A stretch of 29,362 nucleotides of DNA, from positions 1 to 29,362 of the IMG/VR virus record IMGVR_UViG_3300044701_004080; one strand, written 5' to 3'. This stretch comes from a virus. The notes under the pieces are model-generated. The model worked only from the letters and a program-made list of their open reading frames with translations, had not been told where the DNA came from and did not search any database. Made by a program: the position numbers and the translations under genes. This document shows positions 7,636-16,183 of this stretch, one piece after another. Positions within the stretch are counted from its first letter, which is position 1, and each line of letters begins with the position of its first letter.

Positions 7636-10209
7636 TCAAGAAAATAAATCAAATAAATCGGTTTGAACTTCCATACCGGTTTGTGGCAACCTCCATCCAA
7701 TACAATCATATGTGCGTTCTAGAGGAGGTGCAACTAGTTTATCAAACATCAGCTGGTAGTTTGGATGTAATTTGGTGGTAAATTCTTCTGGAAACCTATC
7801 TATAAAAGCTATACTACGATAATTAAAAGAATTTTTAGACGTGTAAAAATATTTTATCTTAATTCCACTAACAATCGGTTCGTATTTCGTTTCAATATTA
7901 AAATGTTTTAGCAAATGGTTAAAATGTAAAGCACTTCTTACATGAATGGGTGTGCCTTTTCCTATTTCTCCATGATCACCCATTTTATTTTCATATTTTT
8001 CTATATCAGATATCTTACTTCTTAATGCTATATGCTCTACTGGCATTGATTTAAATTTTTCATAAGCATTTCTAAATGCTTCGTTTGATTTATTTTGATC
8101 TAAAGAAAGCATAGATAATTCGATTACGCTGCGAATTAAATCTTTGACAGGCTCTGATACAGAAGATTTTGCTACTTCTACACCAACATATTTGAAAGGC
8201 TTACTTGGTATGTTACCTTCTGATTCTAAAATATGCAAAATGTAACGCTTTTTCTCCATAAACAATGCAACGTCACAAGTGGTTTCATGTTTAAATACAA
8301 ATCTAGGATCTATTGATTTTAATTCTGTTCTACCCCAATCTAAAATTTCTTTATTTAAATGTTTATCTATTTCTTTAATAAGAGATTTTGCCTCTTCTGT
8401 AATTTTTCCTTCATGTAATAAAGATATGTTTAAGTGTGTTAAAATAGGATCTATTGAAAAATAAGTTGAGTCGGTATCACCATACAAATAAATTTTTTCT
8501 TTAGGTCCTGAATACCCTTTACTTTTCGCATATTCATATACAATATCAGCTGCTTGTTTAGCTACATTTTGCCCTGTAAGAGTAATACTTGCCGAGTGAT
8601 CTATATCAAAAAGAGGTGAATATTTTTGTGCGAAAACCCCATAAATCGAATTTAAAACCAATTTAAATACGTTCTGTCTAGTATCTAAATTAAGAATTTC
8701 TTCTTTAATTTTTTGTTTTTCATCCGCGTCTTTGATATCTCTCAAACTCTTTTTTAAAGAATTCATTTTAGTTCGTGTTTCAACTCGCTCTGTATATAAA
8801 CGATCTATCAGATTTGGTATGACTCCCTTAAATTTTTGAGTATATAAAACGTTATATTTTGAAATAGACAATTGTTCTTTTTGTACCAACTTTTCAAATT
8901 TATCTTTAGCTAATGTTACTGTATGTTCGTTTGCCAATTTTAAAACATACTCTTGGTCATTTGAATCTATTATTTTTCCTATTTTAGTTTCTGGTGATAT
9001 GTTCAACGTAATAATAGTGTTTGGATATAGACTATTTGCGTCAAAGCTTACAACGGATTTTGCCAATCCTCTTTCAGGTTCATGCACATAACCTCCTACA
9101 TATTCATCTCTTACGCCGTCATTTTTAAAAGTAGGAATAACATATCCTTGCTTAATAGCCTGGTGTGCAACAGCGCCTGTGATCATTGACACTTTACCTA
9201 AAGATTGCTCAAAAGGAATAAATCCTTTATAAGATAAAGTCCGAATTAATTTAAGAAATTTTAATTTTTCTTCTAATTTAACCAATAATCTTACGTCCTG
9301 GATATTATATTTCACAAAATCAGACCAATTAGTGTCTGATAAAGTCGCTAAACTGGTAGCTCCAATGTTAGTTTTACCTTCTTTTAATTCATATTCTCCG
9401 ATATAACCAAGAGAATATGACTCTCTGTCACCTCTGGAGAATGTTTTATATACCTCCATGTAATCGATGTTGCTTACTCCGCGTATATACCAGCGATTAA
9501 TCATCTTCCCGAATTTATTCATCGCTACGTTTTCTCTATAATAAAGAGTGTGTACTGGAGAAAGTCTAGCAGCATCTTCTTCACCAAAAAGCTTATGTAA
9601 CCGATTCATGATATAAGGAATGTCGAATCCTTCACCATTCCATGTCGCTAAAATATCTGGTGGATCTTGCTCCCAAAACTCCAAAAATTTTTGTAACATC
9701 TCTGTTTCTTTTTTACAATAAAAATATACTTCATCTGATTGTAAAGAAGTATGCGGTTTAGTACCCCATGTATAATACTTTTTATCTAAAGTATTGTATA
9801 GAGTGATAAGATTAATAGGATCTTTTGCTGCTTCCGGGTGTGGAAATTCATTTGGAGAATATGTTTCTATGTCTAGAAAAAAGATTTTTAAAGGATTTTT
9901 AACAAACTCTGGTTTATCTATATCATCTTTGAAAGAGCTTAATAAAAATTCTTGTTCACAACTCAGGTTATGAAATATTCTCTTGATAGGAGTTTCATTA
10001 ACAAATTTATTACGCTCGAATTGATTCTTAAACGATACCTTTTTTAATGGTGTATTAAAAATGCTTACCGCATCTTTTGCTGTTGCAGACTCTACATACA
10101 AACAAGGCTCATAGCTAGATTCTAGCTTAACCCTATTTCCTTGATCATCCCAAGTCCACAAATGTATTACTTGGCGACGCCCATCATAATAGACATTGCG
10201 ATATGACAC
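7636..10209 (-). CDS. 43: B-family DNA polymerase gp43
   Basis: This is the phage replicative polymerase with 3'-5' proofreading, 857 residues (T4 gp43 is 898). Exonuclease motifs: FLDIETYSP (Asp113, Glu115), ATWNGEGFDIPY (Asp196) and YNIQDVRLLVKLE (Asp305). Polymerase motifs: motif A SFDANSLYPN (Asp390), motif B KLVLNSIYG (about 516-524) and motif C YGDTDS (576-581). All catalytic acids are present, so both activities should be intact. The C-terminus TDLFDLFS is a plausible clamp-binding tail. The start is a GTG at 10209, 3 bp after the upstream glycosyltransferase gene, preceded by AATATAAATT and no Shine-Dalgarno sequence. Confidence 0.98.
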   Translation of the reverse strand: MSYRNVYYDGRRQVIHLWTWDDQGNRVKLESSYEPCLYVESATAKDAVSIFNTPLKKVSFKNQFERNKFVNETPIKRIFHNLSCEQEFLLSSFKDDIDKPEFVKNPLKIFFLDIETYSPNEFPHPEAAKDPINLITLYNTLDKKYYTWGTKPHTSLQSDEVYFYCKKETEMLQKFLEFWEQDPPDILATWNGEGFDIPYIMNRLHKLFGEEDAARLSPVHTLYYRENVAMNKFGKMINRWYIRGVSNIDYMEVYKTFSRGDRESYSLGYIGEYELKEGKTNIGATSLATLSDTNWSDFVKYNIQDVRLLVKLEEKLKFLKLIRTLSYKGFIPFEQSLGKVSMITGAVAHQAIKQGYVIPTFKNDGVRDEYVGGYVHEPERGLAKSVVSFDANSLYPNTIITLNISPETKIGKIIDSNDQEYVLKLANEHTVTLAKDKFEKLVQKEQLSISKYNVLYTQKFKGVIPNLIDRLYTERVETRTKMNSLKKSLRDIKDADEKQKIKEEILNLDTRQNVFKLVLNSIYGVFAQKYSPLFDIDHSASITLTGQNVAKQAADIVYEYAKSKGYSGPKEKIYLYGDTDSTYFSIDPILTHLNISLLHEGKITEEAKSLIKEIDKHLNKEILDWGRTELKSIDPRFVFKHETTCDVALFMEKKRYILHILESEGNIPSKPFKYVGVEVAKSSVSEPVKDLIRSVIELSMLSLDQNKSNEAFRNAYEKFKSMPVEHIALRSKISDIEKYENKMGDHGEIGKGTPIHVRSALHFNHLLKHFNIETKYEPIVSGIKIKYFYTSKNSFNYRSIAFIDRFPEEFTTKLHPNYQLMFDKLVAPPLERTYDCIGWRLPQTGMEVQTDLFDLFS

Positions 10210-10212
10210 AAT

Positions 10213-11520
10213 TTATATTTTCTGATCAAGATTGTTGGAAATCAACTTAGGACTTTTATCTGCTCTTTCTTTTGAACCCCACTCTGTAAAATACAAAGCT
10301 TCATATTCATCTAAATGATCTTCTAACCAAAGTGTTTCTGCCCATTTTCTACCTTTATCCGACAATTCCATATATCTATCAAAATCTGAAGTGACGTGTT
10401 CTAATTGATCTATTAGATCATTACCGTTTTTAAATTTAAAATCAGCACCATCATATGTACACATATCTTGAAAAGCACCTGGCATACCTAATGCTGCGGA
10501 TTCAACCATCTTAATATTGCTTTTAGATTTATTAAAAACATTATCTTGTAATGGAGCAAAGACTGCATTGCAATTTGTATCGACAAGACCTTGGGGATAA
10601 TCATGTAAAGAAGACCATTCTATGTATTCCATCTCACCATTGTCTATAAATGGTTTAATTGCCATTGGGAAACATCCTTTCCATACAAACTTAAACTTTT
10701 TGCGAGCTTTGATAATAGCATCAACTACGTGAGCAAAATCATCATTAGAATTGGTACGGTTTAATACATCTATATGAGTTCCAGATCCTGCATACAAGAT
10801 GCGAGGGCGTCTTTTATGTTTGTCATATAATTTTTCAACTTTTTCTCTACTGTAAAATCTATCAAGCCAGAATTTAGGCGGATAATTTGGAATCACTGTA
10901 ATTTTTTTATTGCCAGTTTTATTAATATAATAATCTTTCATATACTGACAAGTAACTGTGATTTCATCCATACTACTCATGATATCTAAAATGCTATCTA
11001 CTATTTTTTGATCTGTAAATGCATCTTTGCATCTGTTATAATCTGGAATATCTTCCCTAAAGACGATGTCATCTACTTCATATAATAGACGATATTTCAT
11101 TTGATCTTTTGCTTTAACCAGTTCTTTTATGAAAGCGTTTTGAACTGGAGTTGCCTGTCTTTGCATTCGAATGGCTTTTAATCCTTGATAAAATCTTAAA
11201 TCAAGAACCATACAGGTTAATCCAGAGATAACTGCTTTTTGATATGCATTTAAACTGAATTCTGGCCAAATCATACGCCAAAAGCCGCAACCACCGTAAT
11301 CAGCATAATAATTTAAAGCTCTCGGTAAATTTGCTTCTGGCATTACAATAGGAGGGGGCGCTGCAAATTTAATAGGTTGAGCAGTTACGTAGCTATATGC
11401 TGGAGGAAGTCCTACCGGGGCATGTGTTGGCAAGTATGGTAAAGGAGCCATTACTGCCCTATACTCATAAACATTTTTATCGGTTACAGATTCTTTAGAA
11501 TCTTTTATTTTTAAAGCCAT
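10213..11520 (-). CDS. GT-B glycosyltransferase next to the polymerase gene
   Basis: This 435-residue protein has a roughly 65-residue Pro/Ala-rich N-terminus, then ADYGGCGFWRMIWPE (73-87) and a GT-B fold. LLYEVDDIVF (144-153) and VIPNYPPKFW lie in the first half, and RILYAGSGTH begins the second domain. FAPLQDN.FNKSKSNIKMVESAALGMP matches the sugar-nucleotide-binding region of GT4-like enzymes (conserved Lys and Glu). I recall very similar proteins near gene 43 in T4-like cyanophages, so it seems an old part of this lineage and not part of the inserted cassette. Its acceptor is unknown: DNA glucosylation is possible by analogy with T4 alpha-gt and beta-gt but unsupported by sequence. ATG at 11520. 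Confidence 0.85.
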   Translation of the reverse strand: MALKIKDSKESVTDKNVYEYRAVMAPLPYLPTHAPVGLPPAYSYVTAQPIKFAAPPPIVMPEANLPRALNYYADYGGCGFWRMIWPEFSLNAYQKAVISGLTCMVLDLRFYQGLKAIRMQRQATPVQNAFIKELVKAKDQMKYRLLYEVDDIVFREDIPDYNRCKDAFTDQKIVDSILDIMSSMDEITVTCQYMKDYYINKTGNKKITVIPNYPPKFWLDRFYSREKVEKLYDKHKRRPRILYAGSGTHIDVLNRTNSNDDFAHVVDAIIKARKKFKFVWKGCFPMAIKPFIDNGEMEYIEWSSLHDYPQGLVDTNCNAVFAPLQDNVFNKSKSNIKMVESAALGMPGAFQDMCTYDGADFKFKNGNDLIDQLEHVTSDFDRYMELSDKGRKWAETLWLEDHLDEYEALYFTEWGSKERADKSPKLISNNLDQKI

Positions 11521-11545
11521 ATTATTGTTTAATTATAAATTGAAA

Positions 11546-12313
11546 CTAGACTTTCAACGCTTTATCCCAAATAACCAATTGCAAACGTGGAGAAAAGTTT
11601 ACATGCATTGCTTTAGCATATTCGGCTACCGCAGCTGCGTTTTCTGAGTGCTCTTGGCGTGAACCACAGCAAGGCATAAACCAAATTCTACTTTTTGGAA
11701 CTCTAATACCGTGTTCATCTTCTACATATTTTCTCCAAATTTCTTCTATATCTCTATCCGATGTAATAACGAATTTAAACCCTGAATTGTTAAATACATG
11801 CCATTTCAAAACATCTGGTTTATAAGTCTTTTCTTCTGGGTCTCCATTTGTTGTTAATTTTGGTGATGTTGTAAAAGATGCTCCTATTTTGGTTATCCAT
11901 TCTGGATCTGGCATAATAGTCGCATTAGTTTCAAAATCTATTATAGGTGTAAATTTATATCTAATCATAAAAGCTTTGATAAACTTCATCAATTGCTTTT
12001 GTTGGATAATAGGTTCTCCACCTGTTAATTTAAAAATAGCACCTGCTTTTAAATGTTCAATATAATTGTTTTCTTCCATCATTTGGAAGATTTCCTCAAA
12101 AGTCATTTTATTTTTAACTGACCAGGAAATATAAGAATCACATCCATTAGGAGAGTCTGGTGAAGACCATGCATTACAAGTCAAATTACACATCGACAAT
12201 CTCATAAACACTGAAGGTTTGCCTACAAATTCACCTTCTCCTTCTATGGTGTAAAAAACTTTATCATCGCTTAAAAACAAGCTTTCTTCTTTAATATCAA
12301 TATCCATATTCAT
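11546..12313 (-). CDS. queE: QueE-like 7-carboxy-7-deazaguanine synthase (radical SAM) with altered cluster motif
   Basis: QueE is a radical-SAM enzyme that contracts 6-carboxy-tetrahydropterin to 7-carboxy-7-deazaguanine. In this 255-residue protein YTIEGEGEFVGKPSVFMRL (21-39) matches the family N-terminal signature, and LTGGEP (about 96-101) is the SAM-binding GGEP motif. The Fe-S cluster cysteines are unusual: Cys42-x3-Cys46-x11-Cys58, where most radical-SAM proteins have CxxxCxxC. The pattern looks like CNLTCNAW...CDS with about nine residues inserted before the last cysteine. The QueE call stands on the rest of the protein and on queD in the same gene string. ATG at 12313, with a second ATG two codons in; a sigma70-like promoter lies just upstream. 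Confidence 0.87.
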   Translation of the reverse strand: MNMDIDIKEESLFLSDDKVFYTIEGEGEFVGKPSVFMRLSMCNLTCNAWSSPDSPNGCDSYISWSVKNKMTFEEIFQMMEENNYIEHLKAGAIFKLTGGEPIIQQKQLMKFIKAFMIRYKFTPIIDFETNATIMPDPEWITKIGASFTTSPKLTTNGDPEEKTYKPDVLKWHVFNNSGFKFVITSDRDIEEIWRKYVEDEHGIRVPKSRIWFMPCCGSRQEHSENAAAVAEYAKAMHVNFSPRLQLVIWDKALKV

Positions 12314-12319
12314 GATTAA

Positions 12320-12347
12320 ATTATATACGATTTGTGTCTCTAGTCAA
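12320..12347 (-). promoter_or_regulatory. Candidate sigma70-type promoter for queE, possibly leaderless
   Basis: On the minus strand TTGACT (12347-12342) and TATAAT (12325-12320) are separated by 16 bp, close to the bacterial housekeeping consensus. The ATG of queE begins 7 bp after TATAAT, so transcription would start at or next to the start codon, giving a leaderless or nearly leaderless message. The -35 element also lies in the gp46 stop region. TATAAT-like strings are common by chance in DNA this AT-rich, and a Bacteroidota host would use different promoter elements, so this is only a candidate. Confidence 0.4.
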
Positions 12348-12352
12348 GAGAC
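12336..12352. other. Small inverted repeat at the gp46/queE junction
   Basis: Arms GTCTCT (12336-12341) and AGAGAC (12347-12352) form a 6-bp stem with a 5-base loop, spanning the gp46 stop codon and overlapping the candidate queE -35 element. There is no T-run after it in the transcribed direction, so it is not a typical terminator. It could be an operator or a chance palindrome. Confidence 0.35.
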
Positions 12353-14158
12353 TAATTCCGTCTTACCATTTATTTTTTGTAATAAAACTACATGGTCTAT
12401 ATCCGCTTTTAAGGTTTCTTTATTATGTGATACTACATATACACATTCTTTATAATTCTCTGTTCTTTCTTTTAAAATTTCTAATATTTTATTAACCCCT
12501 TTTGCATCTAAAGCAGAATCGAATAATTCATCGTACATGCTTAATGAAAACGAGGTTCCTGATTGGTTGCGAAGGATGTCTTGAAACATAAAAAGTATAG
12601 CTAAATCTATGCGTTTTCTTTCTCCACCACTAAAATTAAAATAAGAACATTCTTTACCCTTTTCATTGATTATGGTTTCTTCAAAAGTTTCATTAAAATT
12701 ACAAACACAAGGAGCTTCTAACGTATTTAAATAATGATTAAGCTTTGTGTTTAACAAATTTAACATTTTTTTGATAATAAAAGTCTTAACGCCCTCTTCG
12801 GATACAACAAACTTAACAGTATCTAGGATTGACATATGTTTTTGTATTTCCTGAAGTTCTTTTTCGGTTGCATCTTTTTTTGATTGGGTTTCTTTGAATA
12901 GAACTTCCATAGGATCTATTTCTTCTTCTATATCCTTTTTTTCTTTTTTTAACTCTACCAATCGTTCGTTCAAATGGTCTAAAGATTTTGAATCTGAGTT
13001 TAATTTTTCTATTTGGGTTTTTATTGACTGGATGTCTTTATTTAAAACATTTTGTAATGAAGCAATTTCTCGCTTTTTACCAAATATTTTTTCAAGATTT
13101 GTTGTATATTCTTGTAAAATTTGTTTATTTTTAATTAGTTCATTTTCAATTTGTTCCAATTGTTGTTCTACTTCAACATGGTTATAACCTTCAAAAGGTC
13201 TTTTACACAATGAACATTCACCTTGCTTATTGGATATGTTAGACTTTGTCTGAGTCAAATCTGCAATTTTTGAGGAAATTTCTTGTACACTTTGCTGTTG
13301 GTTCTGTAGTTTAGTTTCTATTTGAGGTAGTATTTCATCTTCTAAATTTTTAAGAGTATTCTCTTTTTTGGTAATATCTTCTTGAAGAATTTTTACACGA
13401 TTTTTAATTTCATCTGTGTCTATTTCTGATATTTCTTTAATTTTATTTTCAATTCCTTTAATTTTTTCTAAAATTGAATTAATTTTGTTTTGCTTAATTA
13501 GTTTGTTTTTTTCTATTTGAGTTTGGTATATTTCTAAATTTTTTTGATATTCTATAAACAAAGAGCTTAATTTGGTATTTTCTGTTTTGACTTCATTATA
13601 ATCTGCTCTGGCTTTTAATAACATTTCACTAAAAATGTTTAATTGTAAAATTCCTTCTATAAATTTTCTTTTATCTACTTTCTTTTGTGCCATGAAAGGC
13701 AGAGTATTATTGGCGGACATTACTACCGCATTTTGAAAAACTTCTTCATTTGCACCAATTAATTCTTTAATATGCTCATCTGTTTTAGGCATTGTAGACA
13801 GAGATATGTCTTCGCCGTTTAATTTTAAACTTAACTTATTTGGTTCTAAGCTTCTCGTTACATTGTATTTTTTAAAAAAATCGCCAGACTCTACAGTAAA
13901 ATCTAAACTTACTACACATTCTTTTTTTGCTTGATTATGTAAAATTTTATCTTTTTTAATGTCTCTTAATGTTTCTCCAAATAATGCCCAGTATATGGAT
14001 TCTATAATTGAACTTTTTCCTACACCATTGCGGCTGTCTTTATCTTTATTTTCTCCGGTTATTACTGAAATGCCGGATTTAAAATCTAATTCAATCCCTG
14101 GATCTCCTATTGAAAGGAAATTTTTAACTTTTAATTTATCAAAGATAACTTTTTTCAC
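12344..14158 (-). CDS. 46: Recombination nuclease subunit gp46 (SbcC/Rad50-like ATPase)
   Basis: This is the SMC-like ATPase partner of gp47 that resects DNA ends for recombination-dependent replication and host DNA breakdown. It has 604 residues (T4 gp46 is 560). The Walker A region has an expanded loop, GENKDKDSRNGVGKSS (35-50). Two long coiled-coil arms (about 190-310 and 325-445) flank the zinc-hook CSLC (315-318). The ABC signature is FSGGERKR (509-516), Walker B MYDELFD (541-547) and the H-loop VVSHNKE (575-581). Its partner gp47 is about 13.5 kb upstream, whereas 47 and 46 are close neighbours in T4. The predicted start is a GTG at 14158. Confidence 0.95.
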   Translation of the reverse strand: MKKVIFDKLKVKNFLSIGDPGIELDFKSGISVITGENKDKDSRNGVGKSSIIESIYWALFGETLRDIKKDKILHNQAKKECVVSLDFTVESGDFFKKYNVTRSLEPNKLSLKLNGEDISLSTMPKTDEHIKELIGANEEVFQNAVVMSANNTLPFMAQKKVDKRKFIEGILQLNIFSEMLLKARADYNEVKTENTKLSSLFIEYQKNLEIYQTQIEKNKLIKQNKINSILEKIKGIENKIKEISEIDTDEIKNRVKILQEDITKKENTLKNLEDEILPQIETKLQNQQQSVQEISSKIADLTQTKSNISNKQGECSLCKRPFEGYNHVEVEQQLEQIENELIKNKQILQEYTTNLEKIFGKKREIASLQNVLNKDIQSIKTQIEKLNSDSKSLDHLNERLVELKKEKKDIEEEIDPMEVLFKETQSKKDATEKELQEIQKHMSILDTVKFVVSEEGVKTFIIKKMLNLLNTKLNHYLNTLEAPCVCNFNETFEETIINEKGKECSYFNFSGGERKRIDLAILFMFQDILRNQSGTSFSLSMYDELFDSALDAKGVNKILEILKERTENYKECVYVVSHNKETLKADIDHVVLLQKINGKTELVS

Positions 14159-14169
14159 AAGTTATTATT

Positions 14170-15735
14170 TTAATATATTTTTGCAAAATGTTCACGCCAG
14201 TAATTATATGTTTTGTAATCGTCTGGAGTACCCCAACAAATATAATTTTTAACTTCAAATACTTTCACATTTAAACCTTTTTTAATGTTTTGATTTAAAA
14301 CATCATCTACATAAAACTCTCCATTAGTAGTAATGTTTTGTTTATAATTTTGTTGTAAACCTTCTATAAAATATTTTGCCTTTCTAAAAAACATAGTTCC
14401 TATAATTGCATGAGTTTTTAATGGATCATCGTATATAAACTTTTTACAAGATACATGATGTATATTATCGTTTTCATCCACATCTAACCAAGCATACATA
14501 TTTGGATTCACTTTACTAGTTTGGTTGTTACGAAAAGACCAAACTATAATATCTACATCCTGATCATCTACCAAAGTCTTGTATTTGTCTGCATCGTAAT
14601 AAGCTCCATTATCACAAGCCGTAATCATTATAGGTTTTTCAAGATCTTGTTTGCTTAATTTTAAAGCAATTTCACAAGTACATGCCTGTCCACGGGTTAC
14701 TTCTTTTATAGGAACTATATTACATCTGTTGTAATATTCGGCTAAAAACATTCCGTGATCTATGTCTTTAAAATGTTCTTCCAAAACCGCAAAAGTGTGA
14801 TGTTCACAAGATGGTAAACATTGCGCAGCTCTAATAACCATAGGTATTCCGTCTACCTCTATTAAAGGTTTAGGTTTATCATATCCTTGTTGTTTAAACC
14901 TATCTCCTCTTCCTGCCATTGGCATAATCATGGTTGTATCAGGAGGGTTTGGAACTATTTTTTGACCTTGTTTTATGTTTTTGAAATAAATTGACCAGCC
15001 TTTATATATTTCCAAGTCATAAGGAGTTCCCCATTGCAACATCTTTTCAATTTCAAAGATACCTACTTTTAATCCATCTCTTACTAAAAGATTATAAACC
15101 ATACTAACATAATATTCGCCTTTTAGGTTTAAATCTAAATCCATCAATTCTTTAAAATATTTTTTTAATATACAACCAGATTTAAAATAATATGTTCCGT
15201 TAGAAGCATATTCATCCATTTTATTATCTGTAAAGGGTTCTTTTTCTTTGATTTGTTCTAGAATGTTATTTGTTTCTTTACAAAATGCATAATTGTCACC
15301 TCCTAACATATGTGGGTGAAATCCTTTGTAACAAGGAATTGCTCCGTCATAATCTTTAACAAATTCTAAAAACTTTTCAAAATTCCAAACAGTACCATAA
15401 TCACAATAACTAACTATAACTTCGGCATCATCTTTTATAATATCTTTAATTTGATAAACCGCATCTACAGGTCCTTTTCGATTTTCATTAGAAACTGTAA
15501 CAATTTTACATTCTGGGCAAAGGGATTTTAATATAGAAACTATATTTGTTTCTTCTACATGCTTTTCATTGCAAATAAAGGTAACGTCTTCAATACCCGG
15601 AAATATATCTAAAACGTGTTTAACAATAGGATAACCATCAACCTCTATTAAAGGTTTAGGATCTTTATAACCTGCTTCTACAAATCGTTTCCCTATTCCA
15701 GACATAGGGATTATTAACTGTATTTTTCTCTGCAT
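14170..15735 (-). CDS. Tandem two-domain sugar-phosphate nucleotidyltransferase
   Basis: This 521-residue protein contains two homologous NTP-transferase domains in tandem (about 1-250 and 265-521). Each starts with the nucleotide-binding loop (PMSGIGKRF at 10-18, PMAGRGDRF at 272-280) followed by KPLIEVDG, and each repeats a GEYYV/GEFYVDDV segment and a WGTP segment near its end. Such enzymes couple a sugar phosphate to a nucleotide, giving an NDP- or CDP-sugar. SYCDYG in domain 1 and TACDNG in domain 2 supply the metal-binding Asp. Both domains could be active with different substrates, or one may be structural. It is the last cassette gene before gp46 and follows the GDPD-like gene by 1 bp. 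Confidence 0.88.
   Translation of the reverse strand: MQRKIQLIIPMSGIGKRFVEAGYKDPKPLIEVDGYPIVKHVLDIFPGIEDVTFICNEKHVEETNIVSILKSLCPECKIVTVSNENRKGPVDAVYQIKDIIKDDAEVIVSYCDYGTVWNFEKFLEFVKDYDGAIPCYKGFHPHMLGGDNYAFCKETNNILEQIKEKEPFTDNKMDEYASNGTYYFKSGCILKKYFKELMDLDLNLKGEYYVSMVYNLLVRDGLKVGIFEIEKMLQWGTPYDLEIYKGWSIYFKNIKQGQKIVPNPPDTTMIMPMAGRGDRFKQQGYDKPKPLIEVDGIPMVIRAAQCLPSCEHHTFAVLEEHFKDIDHGMFLAEYYNRCNIVPIKEVTRGQACTCEIALKLSKQDLEKPIMITACDNGAYYDADKYKTLVDDQDVDIIVWSFRNNQTSKVNPNMYAWLDVDENDNIHHVSCKKFIYDDPLKTHAIIGTMFFRKAKYFIEGLQQNYKQNITTNGEFYVDDVLNQNIKKGLNVKVFEVKNYICWGTPDDYKTYNYWREHFAKIY
14855..15660. repeat. Internal direct repeat marking the nucleotidyltransferase duplication
   Basis: An identical 20-bp string occurs at 14855-14874 and 15641-15660 and encodes KPLIEV in both domains of the two-domain nucleotidyltransferase. 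The matching nucleotides as well as residues suggest that the domains arose by tandem duplication within the gene. Confidence 0.6.
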
Positions 15736-15736
15736 A

Positions 15737-16183
15737 TTAAAATATGCAATAATCAGTACAAACTGCGTACACTTTATCTTTATATAGATTTATATGTTGT
15801 ATATCTTCCAATCCTAATAAAGGAATAATACATCTATCATTTAAATCTAATCTTATATCATGAACCCATATATGTCCTGTGCTCATGATAACATAAGGAT
15901 CTTCAACATGACAAAAATGTTTAATATGTTTTTTATCAGATAAAATTTGAGCTGAAGCTATATCTTTACAATGTAACCACAAATAATCTATTCTTTTTTC
16001 TAACCAATTAAAATCAACAGTATAATCACTTGTGTCATGACCTAATTGAAATAAACCTTTTTCATACCTAACATCAATTTCAACTTCATAACCTAATTGG
16101 ATAGCACTGTCAATATAAGAAGGTCGATTTTCTAAATCTGGTTTACGACCTTTTAAATTACCTCTATGTGATATGAATTTCAT
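15737..16183 (-). CDS. Short GDPD-like (glycerophosphodiester phosphodiesterase fold) protein
   Basis: This 148-residue protein has the active-site pattern of the GDPD/PI-PLC superfamily: FISHRGN (His6, Arg7), then GYEVEIDVR (Glu35, Asp37) and QLGHD (His49). True GDPDs are about 240 residues and form a complete TIM barrel, so this is a minimal or truncated form. Similar short proteins occur in bacterial capsule and surface-polysaccharide loci. It might cleave or transfer a glycerophosphate or related phosphodiester in the cassette; the substrate is not readable. ATG at 16183 overlaps the HAD gene stop (ATGA), so the two are probably translated together. Confidence 0.75.
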   Translation of the reverse strand: MKFISHRGNLKGRKPDLENRPSYIDSAIQLGYEVEIDVRYEKGLFQLGHDTSDYTVDFNWLEKRIDYLWLHCKDIASAQILSDKKHIKHFCHVEDPYVIMSTGHIWVHDIRLDLNDRCIIPLLGLEDIQHINLYKDKVYAVCTDYCIF

